From contig CAAGIR010000190.1 of the NCBI GenBank assembly GCA_900769975.1, positions 1 through 6,718 of the forward strand: 6,718 nt of DNA, read 5' to 3'. The notes under the pieces are model-generated. The model saw only the letters and a program-made list of their open reading frames with translations. It searched no databases and had not been told where the DNA came from. Source of the DNA: Spirochaetia bacterium. GTDB lineage: Bacteria; Spirochaetota; Spirochaetia; Treponematales; Treponemataceae. Position numbers and translations under genes: made by a program. Below are positions 1 through 6,475 of the stretch, in pieces; position 1 is the stretch's first letter; the number at the start of each line of letters is the position of its first letter.

Positions 1-7
1 TAGCCAT
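1..7 (-). CDS. Possible start of a further minus-strand gene, leaving the window
   Basis: An ATG (complement of 5-7) is preceded by AAGGA (complement of 16-20) with 8 nt between, a sound ribosome binding site. Only two codons (Met-Ala) lie in the window, so nothing can be said about the product. It would be the next gene downstream of the GT92 transferase in the same direction. This is a weak call resting on the binding site alone. Confidence 0.25.
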
Positions 8-68
8 AAGAGGTTTCCTTCGGTTTGTTGTTTTGTGGTAAAAACATTTTATCCGATTCAAACCTCTT
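8..68 (-). promoter_or_regulatory. Inverted repeat near the start of the left-edge gene
   Basis: AAGAGGTTT (8-16) and AAACCTCTT (60-68) are a perfect 9-bp inverted repeat, and TAGCC (1-5) matches GGCTA (80-84) outside it. The near arm touches the Shine-Dalgarno at 16-20 and abuts the ATG. GGTTTG (22-27) can pair with the same far arm instead, giving two exclusive folds. A translational control role is possible but unproven. Confidence 0.3.
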
Positions 69-134
69 TTTCTATCTTAGGCTATTTTAGCCAATCCACA
101 ACTTTTGATTATAACTCCTCCTTCTCTGGAAAAT

Positions 135-167
135 TACACAATGCTTAGAAAATACTATTCTAGTGTA
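135..167 (-). terminator. Imperfect hairpin after the last transferase, weak terminator candidate
   Basis: In minus-strand sense UACAC (163-167) pairs with GUGUA (135-139), and UAGAA (158-162) with UUCUA (146-150), with a 7-base loop and a 6-base bulge. Only a short AUUUU follows. It sits against the G9 tract. It is too weak for a confident terminator, and the operon may continue leftwards. Confidence 0.25.
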
Positions 168-176
168 CCCCCCCCC
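168..176 (-). repeat. G9 tract (coding-strand sense), intergenic, 24 bases after the GT92 gene
   Basis: Nine C on the plus strand, nine G in operon sense, preceded by TTAAT. It lies after the GT92 stop codon and directly against the base of an imperfect hairpin (135-167). The possible next gene starts about 160 bases further on. Slippage here cannot alter GT92. It could affect the hairpin, an unseen promoter, or message stability. Confidence 0.85.
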
Positions 177-200
177 ATTAATTTTTTCTAATTTATATGA

Positions 201-1154
201 TTATTCTATATTCAATTTTAATTCAGATAAATATCGAAATATATGAAAATCTGCAAACTGAGATTTTCTTTCATGCTCGTAAAAATAACTCATATTATGT
301 CCGTTTTCCTTAAAACAGGCATCTCCTTTTTTGGACTTTTCTTTATATTCATTCAGGGATTTAACAACATAATGGTTTATCTGAATCGGCATTTTATCAG
401 TTCCTACAGGATTAAAGCCTAAAACACAAACATTGTCGAATACATTTACAGGCGGAAGTTTTTGATTCTTATATTTTCCCCAGCGATAATGCATCCACTC
501 ATTTCCTTTCAAATCTGGAGCATAATCATAACTTGTATTGTAAAAACATTTTCCAATATCGGCGTACTTTTCCCAGCAAGAAAAGAAACTTTCAGTTACA
601 AGAGAATTTTCATCACGCTCCAAAATTCCAGAAGATCCGAAATATCTCCAGTAGACAATCACAATCGGACGCTTTTTGAATTGCTCCAAAAAATCACCAA
701 TTTTATCAAAACGATTCGGACAGACAAACTCGTCAATATCAATAAAACCTATCCATTGTGTTTCATTCTGAAATTTTTCAACACAATCCCTATAAGCAGA
801 CATCTGCCCTTGCATTACAGGCCAGTCAATCAAAGTAACAAGACCTGAATCAATATACGGAGTTAAAACAGAAAGATAATCATCTGTCGAAAAATTGTTA
901 TAAAGATAAAAATGCTCAACACCGACTATTTTATGAAATTCAATCCATTCCCTTAAATATTTTGCTTCATTTTTAAAAATTGCACATATTGAAACTTTAT
1001 ATTTTAAAGTTCTTTTTTCTCGTGGAAAAATGAGATTCAGTTTGATTTTATAGAAAAAAGATAACAAAAAAGAAAGCGTAAGTTTTATAAAAAACTTTAA
1101 ATCTATCTTTTTTGGATTGTCAAAAATCAGGTGTTTTGTTTCTTTTTTTTTCAA
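201..1154 (-). CDS. GT92-type glycosyltransferase, last full gene of the operon
   Basis: Probably transfers a sugar onto the surface glycan at the cytoplasmic face of the membrane. The 317-residue protein has a basic N-terminal extension with a hydrophobic stretch (about 20-43) that could anchor it. The catalytic domain starts at about residue 52 with VSICAIFKNEAKYLREW, followed by YLYNNFSTDD (84-92) and the metal-binding DID at 139-141 in the context GFIDIDEF. The late motif QINHYVVKSLNEY (257-270) is typical of GT92/DUF23-like enzymes. The start is TTG at 1152-1154, immediately after an in-frame TAA, with GGGG at 1166-1169 as a distant Shine-Dalgarno (11 nt). No internal ATG precedes the domain. 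A run of nine A follows the start codon directly. The upstream gene ends 26 bases away, so the two are probably co-transcribed. The family is clear; donor and acceptor sugars cannot be read from the sequence. Confidence 0.88.
   Translation of the reverse strand: MKKKETKHLIFDNPKKIDLKFFIKLTLSFLLSFFYKIKLNLIFPREKRTLKYKVSICAIFKNEAKYLREWIEFHKIVGVEHFYLYNNFSTDDYLSVLTPYIDSGLVTLIDWPVMQGQMSAYRDCVEKFQNETQWIGFIDIDEFVCPNRFDKIGDFLEQFKKRPIVIVYWRYFGSSGILERDENSLVTESFFSCWEKYADIGKCFYNTSYDYAPDLKGNEWMHYRWGKYKNQKLPPVNVFDNVCVLGFNPVGTDKMPIQINHYVVKSLNEYKEKSKKGDACFKENGHNMSYFYEHERKSQFADFHIFRYLSELKLNIE
1143..1151 (-). repeat. A9 tract directly after the TTG start of the GT92 gene
   Basis: Codons 2-4 of the GT92 gene are AAA AAA AAA, a run of nine A in coding sense touching the start codon. 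Eight A would give a TGA at codon 9, and ten A a TGA at codon 12. A-runs are common in AT-rich genomes, so a switching role is less certain than for the G tracts. Confidence 0.7.
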
Positions 1155-1180
1155 TTAAATATCATCCCCTATCTAATCCA

Positions 1181-2098
1181 TTACTTACTTAACATTTTCT
1201 TTGCAAACACTTTCCATCTTGCTTTTTTGGCATTTCGTTTTATATATTTTACACCGTAACTTCCGTAAAGATTTGTAATGATATTTTCCCAGTTATCATA
1301 GTTAAAAGTGTATTTATCACCAAAATAAGTAACACTTACATACCAATCAGCTATAAATTGCAAAATTCCAGTTTTAATTTTTTGATAAGTTTTCTCTGCA
1401 ATTTTATTTTCAGAAAGCAAGATTTTACACATCCCCAGATACCGAGTACCAAAAGTTTCTGGTAAATTGTAACCGCCTTTTTTTCCTACATCCTGATTAT
1501 CAAAATATAATTCATTATCAACAACATAGTTATTCTTATCAAACAATTCAAAAAGAAGGCTTGTATGAGGGAACATTTTATCCAAACCAACATTACGCTT
1601 CATTATAGAATCAAAATCTCTTTTCCAAATTCCAAATGAAGTACTCCAGGTTGAATAATAAGAAATTGCATTTAAGAATTCATCAAAAGTCCCATAACTA
1701 CAACATTCTTCCTTCTGTTTAAGAGTTCCAAAAGCAAAAAACACTACAGGCTTTGTTTCTTCATAATCTGATAGTCTGTTTATGAACTTTTCAAACATTT
1801 TAGCATTAAATTTCGAATAATTATTTTGTAGTTTTAGGAATTTTCCAGAACCAAGTTTTAAAGACTCAATAGAATTATAATATCCTTCACAAGTAGATTT
1901 TGAATAACAAATATTTGTTTTATCTGCAAAAAATTCCTTCAGCATTTTTTTTGTTTCATCAGTCGGGGAATTATCAGAAATACAAACCTCAAATAACTCT
2001 GGATTCACATTCTGAGAAAAAATACTGTCCAATGTTTTTTTAAGAATTTCAACACGACCATAAGTCGGAATACAAATAGATACTATTGGCTGAATCAT
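1181..2098 (-). CDS. GT2-family glycosyltransferase
   Basis: A 305-residue GT-A fold glycosyltransferase, probably adding one sugar to the lipid-linked repeat unit or capsule chain in the cytoplasm. The N-terminal nucleotide-binding core is plain: VSICIPTYGR (6-15), a helix with LDSIFSQN (23-30), then FEVCISDNSPTDET (36-49). The place where the family usually has a DxD metal site (after GSGKFLKL, 83-90) reads QNNYSKF, so the usual acidic pair is absent. The C-terminal half resembles the variable acceptor part and ends in a lysine/arginine-rich tail (288-305) that may touch the membrane. The ATG at 2096-2098 has AAGG at 2105-2108, 6 nt upstream, lying inside the end of the acyltransferase gene. 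The 3-base gap to that gene suggests translational coupling. The family call is good; metal dependence and substrate are open. Confidence 0.87.
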   Translation of the reverse strand: MIQPIVSICIPTYGRVEILKKTLDSIFSQNVNPELFEVCISDNSPTDETKKMLKEFFADKTNICYSKSTCEGYYNSIESLKLGSGKFLKLQNNYSKFNAKMFEKFINRLSDYEETKPVVFFAFGTLKQKEECCSYGTFDEFLNAISYYSTWSTSFGIWKRDFDSIMKRNVGLDKMFPHTSLLFELFDKNNYVVDNELYFDNQDVGKKGGYNLPETFGTRYLGMCKILLSENKIAEKTYQKIKTGILQFIADWYVSVTYFGDKYTFNYDNWENIITNLYGSYGVKYIKRNAKKARWKVFAKKMLSK

Positions 2099-2101
2099 AT
2101 A

Positions 2102-3220
2102 TTACCTTATTATTTGGTTTTTAAACTTTTCTATTATTTTATCAATAATTTTAAGAGCACAAGGTTCAATAAATTTTAATCTAAAAAAATCAAAAATTGA
2201 ACACAAAACAAAAATTACCAAACATACAATTAAACCATACAGAGTGAAAAAACGGGACTGATATAAATCTTGGACTTTTATTATTTCAGTCCATAACAAA
2301 GACCGCATAAAATTCGAATCATGAAAAAGATATATTCCAAATGTTGTTGCAGAAATTAGATTTACAATTTCATTTTTACGCATATTTATTCTTTCAAAAA
2401 ACAAGAAAATGCTTACAGCACAAACAGGTACAAGAAAACAAGATGGAGCTAGAACCTTAAAGAGTACAAAAATAATCTTCACAAAACCAGTTCCTTCTAA
2501 ATTATTACAATAAAACCTTATAAAAACATAAAGGAGCCATGCCAGTGTGAACTGAGCCCATAAACGGAACTGCCCCCCCCCATTATTTTTCTTTTCCACA
2601 AAAAAAAGCCTTATGTAACCGCCTAGGGAATAATAAAACAAAGCTTTTGTATACCCCAGCACAACAATAAAAAATTGACTCTGTAAAAGAGCAAAAAGAA
2701 GTATTGCTAACATAATTAAAAAGCCCTTTTTATTCAGTTTTTCAAGAAATGAATTATATACAGGCAGAATAATTCTTAGTAAAATATATGACGTTGCAAA
2801 CCAAAAAAATCCGCTTCTTATTGGAAATATAAGACTATCATAGATGAACTTCTTTTCCTGTTCCGGTGAAAAAAAATGACTAAAATCCACTCCAACATAT
2901 TTTAAAATAAAAAATAAAACAAAAGAAAGCCAGGAATAAAAGATAACTTCCAAAACAACCTTCTTAACTCTTATTTTTTTGCTGTTTATACAAAAGTACC
3001 CAGTAATCATAAAAAACAGAGCAACCCCAACTTCTCCACCAGGAAAATACAAGTAAGTAAAAAATCTGTTTATACTATTTCCCTGTACAAAAACATCTGG
3101 AAAAACAGGATTATTAATAAGCCCATGCAAAACAAAATGATGCAGTATAATCATAAACATAGAAATAATACGCAAAAGTTCGAAATTTGAATTACGATTT
3201 TGTATTCTTGTATTATTCAT
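2102..3220 (-). CDS. Acyltransferase-3 family membrane protein, likely phase-variable glycan O-acetyltransferase
   Basis: A 372-residue polytopic inner-membrane protein with about ten hydrophobic segments, the usual size and shape of stand-alone acyltransferase-3 (OafA-like) proteins that move acetyl or similar groups onto surface sugars. The family signature is near the N terminus: FELLRIISMFMIILHHF (13-29) with the conserved Arg17 and His27/His28. Further motifs are GVALFFMITGYF (65-76) and FGIYLFHDSNFMRSLLW (294-310). Codons 214-216 (Gly-Gly-Gly, in KKNNGGGQ) are a run of nine G (2573-2581) in a loop between membrane segments. With eight G the frame would stop after about 233 residues, with ten after about 238; both lose the last membrane segments. 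As given, the gene is in the ON frame. The start ATG (3218-3220) overlaps the epimerase 3' end by 8 bases. A hydrophilic C-terminal tail is lysine-rich. A succinyl or other acyl group is possible instead of acetyl. Confidence 0.9.
   Translation of the reverse strand: MNNTRIQNRNSNFELLRIISMFMIILHHFVLHGLINNPVFPDVFVQGNSINRFFTYLYFPGGEVGVALFFMITGYFCINSKKIRVKKVVLEVIFYSWLSFVLFFILKYVGVDFSHFFSPEQEKKFIYDSLIFPIRSGFFWFATSYILLRIILPVYNSFLEKLNKKGFLIMLAILLFALLQSQFFIVVLGYTKALFYYSLGGYIRLFFVEKKNNGGGQFRLWAQFTLAWLLYVFIRFYCNNLEGTGFVKIIFVLFKVLAPSCFLVPVCAVSIFLFFERINMRKNEIVNLISATTFGIYLFHDSNFMRSLLWTEIIKVQDLYQSRFFTLYGLIVCLVIFVLCSIFDFFRLKFIEPCALKIIDKIIEKFKNQIIR
2573..2581 (-). repeat. G9 tract inside the acyltransferase gene (in-frame, ON)
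   Basis: Nine G in coding sense fill codons 214-216 exactly (Gly-Gly-Gly), preceded by AATAAT. A change of one base in either direction leads to a stop within about 25 codons. Three bases more or less would only change the glycine count in a loop. This is the textbook form of a slipped-strand switch. Confidence 0.9.
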
Positions 3221-4106
3221 TTATTTTATCCCAAAAAATTTTTATTCCACATTCTAATGATGTAAGGTTATAAGGAAATAATTCTTGAAGTTTTGTACAA
3301 TCTAAAATCATACGCGTTACATCTGCTTTATTTTCCGAGATATATTCAATTTCAGGAAGTTTTATACTATTATTTCTGAAAGCCTCAAGAACATCGTTTA
3401 CAGAAGTACCAATTCCAGAACCAATATTATATATCTGATTCCATACAGAATTATTTTCAATCAAACTTGTTGCATAAAAGATAAAATCATCTATAAAAAT
3501 ATAATCTTTTACGGCAGAGCCATCGCCCCAAATTTGTAATTTTTCATTTTTTAGAATTTTTCCAATTATGATAGCGATAATCCCTTGTTTACCATAAACA
3601 TTTTGACCATAACCATACGGATTTGAAGGGCGAATTATTAAATAGTTAAGACCTCTTGTATAATGAAAAAATGTTATAGCATTTTCAAAATTAAGCTTTG
3701 AAAGTCCATAAAAACTCACAGGTTCTCTCTTTGTATGTTCATTAAATATTTCTTTTTGGCAACCATAAACAGCTCCTCCACTTGAAAAATATACAAATTT
3801 AATTTTATTAGCTGCACAATAATCCAAAATTTGTAGTGTTGGATTATATATTTTCTGAACATCCTCAAAATACTGTTCTATCGTAGAAGATGGAATTATT
3901 GAGGATATAAGATGTATTACAATATGTATTTGTTTTTCTTCGATTATGCTAATTAACTTATTTGTATCTGATAGCGTAACCTTAAAATAGTTAGGTGAAT
4001 TATTTTCTACACAATCAACTACATAAACAGAATTATTTAATGATAACTTTTTTAAGAGATTTTGTCCTAAAAAACCAAGACCGCCTAAGAGAAGTATGTT
4101 CATCAT
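3213..4106 (-). CDS. NAD-dependent sugar epimerase/dehydratase (extended SDR, GalE-like)
   Basis: A 297-residue cytoplasmic extended short-chain dehydrogenase that would interconvert a nucleotide sugar, such as a UDP- or GDP-hexose, supplying one donor for the neighbouring transferases. The N-terminal Rossmann motif GGLGFLG (8-14) is followed by the acidic ribose-binding Asp31 in VYVVDC. The active site has FSSGGAVYG (107-115) and the YxxxK pair Tyr133/Lys137. RPSNPYG (159-165), WGDGSAVKDYIFIDD (193-207) and YNIGSG (226-231) match the sugar-binding half of GalE/RmlB-like proteins. It is slightly shorter than typical GalE. There are two adjacent ATGs, at 4104-4106 and 4101-4103. The Shine-Dalgarno GGGAG (4111-4115) is 4 nt from the first and 7 nt from the second, so the second is the better start. 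That Shine-Dalgarno overlaps the stop codon of the upstream chimera, implying coupling. The exact reaction cannot be told. Confidence 0.9.
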   Translation of the reverse strand: MMNILLLGGLGFLGQNLLKKLSLNNSVYVVDCVENNSPNYFKVTLSDTNKLISIIEEKQIHIVIHLISSIIPSSTIEQYFEDVQKIYNPTLQILDYCAANKIKFVYFSSGGAVYGCQKEIFNEHTKREPVSFYGLSKLNFENAITFFHYTRGLNYLIIRPSNPYGYGQNVYGKQGIIAIIIGKILKNEKLQIWGDGSAVKDYIFIDDFIFYATSLIENNSVWNQIYNIGSGIGTSVNDVLEAFRNNSIKLPEIEYISENKADVTRMILDCTKLQELFPYNLTSLECGIKIFWDKINE

Positions 4107-4114
4107 TAGTCTCC

Positions 4115-6139
4115 CTAGGCAGCCACATCTTTTTGAAATGGTAAAAAGGGATATATATTATTCGGATATGCTACCCCCCCCCATTTAACATTTATATAGT
4201 ATTTCGTAACATCCTCATATACCTCAAGTATTTTTTTGAAGTGCTGCTCTTCACTAAATAAGTTTATCGAAATTTTTTGTGGCTCAGCCATCATTTCTTG
4301 AACTTCCTCTTCATGCATATCGGCCAATCTGTTTAACCCCTCTACGAAACTATTTAATGATTCAAATTTAACTCCCCCATAAGTTTGGTCTAATATCTCT
4401 TTTGTACCTGCTGTATCACGACCTATTACAGGAATTCCAAGCATATTTGCCTCAGCCGTCATTCGTCCGAATCCTTCATTATAACTTGCAACAATTAATC
4501 CTTTAGAAGATTTCATTAGAGAATAAATAAGTGATGTATCTGCATAACCAAGAAAATCTACATAATTCTCAATTCCTAAGGCTCTGCATAAGTTCTTTAA
4601 TTCATCGATGTAGGATTCGTTTCCAAATCCACAAATCTTTAAGTTATAATTTTCGTGATTTTTGTGAAAAATAGAAAACGCTCGAATTGCCTCATCCACT
4701 CCTTTTTCTTCACTCAGCCTATTTGCAATAAGAAAAAAAGGTTTGCCTGAGTGTTTTTCAAATTCTTTATGAATTAATTTTTCTGAAATTGTCGGATTAT
4801 AAATAACACGAGAATAAATAGAATTATTTAAATTAAAATATTTTTGAATATCTTTGGTAATACAGATTATGTATGACTTTTTTAAGAGATTTTTATATTT
4901 CTTCATAGTTGGAAGTGGATGCATCCCAAAGTCTTTTAACTGATATTCTCTTAAATGCCATATATGTGGAATGGCTAATTTCTCTGCAATTTTTGCACTT
5001 TCATGAATAACGCCTGTATTTGTATGAATTATGTCTTGAGCTTGCTTTTTTATAATACATTTCAGAACATTATAAAAATATATTTTCTTTATAAAAAGTT
5101 TTAACAATGATAAGGGAAGTTTTATTTTGCTTTTTAATGTTGAATAAGTATACCAGGATGCAGGAACCCATTTTACACCAATACATTTACAGCCGATTTC
5201 GTTTAATTTTTCTACAATTTTCTTCGGATTCTTATCAATAATCATTTGAGCAATATGATCTTTGCGAGTTGTGTTCGACTGCACGATTGCACCGATAAGA
5301 TTTTGTGGCACATCATTATAATTTGCCAGAAGCTGCTTTGTATCTTTTGGAAGACAGTATCCGCCGTAACCAAAACTTCGGTTATTATAAAAGTCACCAA
5401 TACGAGGGTCGAGTGAGACTCCCTGAATTATTGATTTTGTATCAAGTCCTTTTAATTCCGCATAAGTGTCAAGTTCATTGAAATAACTTACTCGAAGGGC
5501 AAGATATGTGTTTGCAAAAAGTTTTACAGCTTCGGCTTCCGTAAATCCCATAAAAAGAGTCGGAACATCCTGCTTAACAGCCCCTTCCTGTAATAGTTTT
5601 GCAAAAATTTGTGCAGCATCTACAAGACGTTCATCATTTAAATCAGTTCCTACAACAATTCTGCTTGGATAAAGATTGTCATAAAGTGCCTTTGATTCTC
5701 TAAGGAATTCTGGTGCAAAAATAATGTTTTTTGTGTTGTATTTTTCGCGGACAGACTTTGTGTAACCCACTGGAATAGTAGATTTAATAATCATTATTGC
5801 ATTTGGATTAACTTCCAGAACCAGTTCAATAACCTGCTCAACATAACGAGTGTCAAAAAAGTTGAGTTTCGGGTCATAATTTGTTGGAGTTGCAATGATT
5901 ACAAAATCTGAATCTTTATACGCTGAGCGACCATCTGTAGTCGCAACAAGATTTAATTTTCTATTTGCAAGAAAATCTTCTATTTCATTGTCCTGAATTG
6001 GCGATTTATGATTATTAATCAAATCCACCTTTTCCTGCACTACATCCACCGCCACAACATCATTATGCTGTGCCAAAAGTGTAGCAAGAGACAAGCCCAC
6101 ATAGCCGGTTCCTGCAACTGCGATTTTATTTACTTTCAT
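4115..6139 (-). CDS. Chimeric protein: truncated UDP-glucose 6-dehydrogenase fused to GT4 glycosyltransferase
   Basis: One 674-residue frame carries two unrelated enzymes. Residues 1 to about 307 closely resemble UDP-glucose 6-dehydrogenase (Ugd, oxidises UDP-glucose to UDP-glucuronate): GTGYVG at 10-15, ATPTNYDP (83-90), STIPVGYT (120-127), EFLRESKALYDNLYPSR (144-160), KLFANTYLA (206-214) and the catalytic Cys262 in FGYGGYCLPKDTKQ. The C-terminal UDP-binding domain (about 80 residues in a normal ~390-residue Ugd) is missing. From about 308 the protein becomes a GT4 transferase lacking its first strand and glycine loop: IANRLSEEKGVDEAIRAF (471-488), ICGFGNESY (502-510) and the E-x7-E pair Glu555/Glu563 in EGFGRMTAE. 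The GT4 core is far AT-richer than the dehydrogenase part. Dehydrogenase activity is doubtful and GT activity uncertain. The ATG at 6137-6139 has a weak GGAA (6147-6150). A G9 run (4174-4182) covers codons 653-656. It may be a real deletion or an assembly join. Confidence 0.85.
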   Translation of the reverse strand: MKVNKIAVAGTGYVGLSLATLLAQHNDVVAVDVVQEKVDLINNHKSPIQDNEIEDFLANRKLNLVATTDGRSAYKDSDFVIIATPTNYDPKLNFFDTRYVEQVIELVLEVNPNAIMIIKSTIPVGYTKSVREKYNTKNIIFAPEFLRESKALYDNLYPSRIVVGTDLNDERLVDAAQIFAKLLQEGAVKQDVPTLFMGFTEAEAVKLFANTYLALRVSYFNELDTYAELKGLDTKSIIQGVSLDPRIGDFYNNRSFGYGGYCLPKDTKQLLANYNDVPQNLIGAIVQSNTTRKDHIAQMIIDKNPKKIVEKLNEIGCKCIGVKWVPASWYTYSTLKSKIKLPLSLLKLFIKKIYFYNVLKCIIKKQAQDIIHTNTGVIHESAKIAEKLAIPHIWHLREYQLKDFGMHPLPTMKKYKNLLKKSYIICITKDIQKYFNLNNSIYSRVIYNPTISEKLIHKEFEKHSGKPFFLIANRLSEEKGVDEAIRAFSIFHKNHENYNLKICGFGNESYIDELKNLCRALGIENYVDFLGYADTSLIYSLMKSSKGLIVASYNEGFGRMTAEANMLGIPVIGRDTAGTKEILDQTYGGVKFESLNSFVEGLNRLADMHEEEVQEMMAEPQKISINLFSEEQHFKKILEVYEDVTKYYINVKWGGVAYPNNIYPFLPFQKDVAA
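4174..4182 (-). repeat. G9 tract near the 3' end of the dehydrogenase-GT4 chimera
   Basis: Nine G in coding sense, preceded by TTAAAT, span codons 653-656 (Trp-Gly-Gly-Val). With eight G a TAG follows the tract at once (protein of 655 residues). With ten, translation ends at 4158-4160 (660 residues). With nine it runs to 4115 (674 residues). Slippage therefore changes the C-terminal tail, and whether ribosomes reach the Shine-Dalgarno of the epimerase gene. Confidence 0.88.
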
Positions 6140-6199
6140 TGTTTCATTCCATTATTTTAAGAATAAGATTTTTCTTGACGGATTGTTACCCCAGCATTT

Positions 6200-6343
6200 T
6201 CAATATTTTACAGGGATAAAAGATAATTTTTGATTTTTTGCAAGACGAATTATATATTCAAGACATATTTCTTCTATATATTTTAAATCATTATAATCCA
6301 AAATATATGAATTAACAGAATTCGGTCCACATTCAAAAGTATT
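6200..6343 (-). pseudogene. 3' remnant of an unrecognised minus-strand gene
   Basis: A 47-codon open stretch follows an in-frame TAG (6344-6346) and ends in TGA at 6200-6202. It has no ATG, yet reads like a genuine protein C terminus: FECGPNSVNSYILDYND, then an amphipathic helix with YIEEICLEYIIRLAKN, ending LSFIPVKY. It stops 60 bases before the chimera's start, in the same direction. The simplest reading is the tail of an older first gene of the operon whose body was deleted. I do not recognise the family. It could also be a chance open frame, but the residue composition argues against that. Confidence 0.45.
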
Positions 6344-6364
6344 CTATTAAATTTAGTTTTAGGT

Positions 6365-6381
6365 TATTTATCGTAAATAAA
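6365..6381. repeat. Small inverted repeat after the U-tract
   Basis: TTATTTA and TAAATAA flank three bases, a perfect 7-bp inverted repeat directly downstream of the leader RNA's U-run. It is entirely A/T in the arms and so weak as RNA. It may be a protein site or simply AT-rich chance. Confidence 0.3.
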
Positions 6382-6397
6382 AAAAGCAGCACCCACC
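6379..6397 (-). terminator. 3' arm of the 12-bp helix followed by U7
   Basis: GGUGGGUGCUGC (6386-6397) pairs back to 6478-6489 and is followed at once by seven U. This is terminator-like, but the arms are about 80 nt apart, unlike a simple intrinsic terminator. It marks the likely 3' end of a free RNA, or a regulated stop before the operon. Confidence 0.4.
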
Positions 6398-6426
6398 TTC
6401 TCCCTTTCTGGCAAGCCGTACATTCT

Positions 6427-6475
6427 AAAAAAAAGGCTTCCATAACGGAACAGAACTCTCCCTGTTATCCCGGAA
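6427..6475 (-). terminator. Hairpin plus U8, possible first attenuator in the leader
   Basis: In minus-strand sense UUCC (6472-6475), AUAAC (6464-6468) and GGGA (6459-6462) pair with UUCC (6447-6450), GUUAU (6442-6446) and GGAA (6438-6441). There is one bulged A and a GGG bulge, with loop GAGUUCUG. Three bases later come eight U. The stem is imperfect and the U-run is slightly offset, so termination here may be partial. Confidence 0.4.

Noticed and set aside
2..148. 49-codon open stretch on the plus strand at the left edge
   Set aside because: It has no start in the window, its residue composition is unconvincing, and it runs against the direction of the operon; more likely chance.
462..848. 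128-codon open frame on the plus strand
   Set aside because: It lies wholly inside the GT92 gene on the other strand, which has clear family motifs; the plus-strand product has no recognisable domain and no good ribosome binding site.
168..4182. G tracts as sequencing or assembly artefacts
   Set aside because: The tract inside the acyltransferase keeps a perfect reading frame through a well-conserved family protein, and all three have the same length and context, which argues for real sequence; single-base length error remains possible.
6140..6200. A separate promoter directly before the chimera start
   Set aside because: TAAAAT-like and TATTCT-like boxes exist, but no -35 box at a fitting distance; in DNA this AT-rich such boxes are expected by chance.
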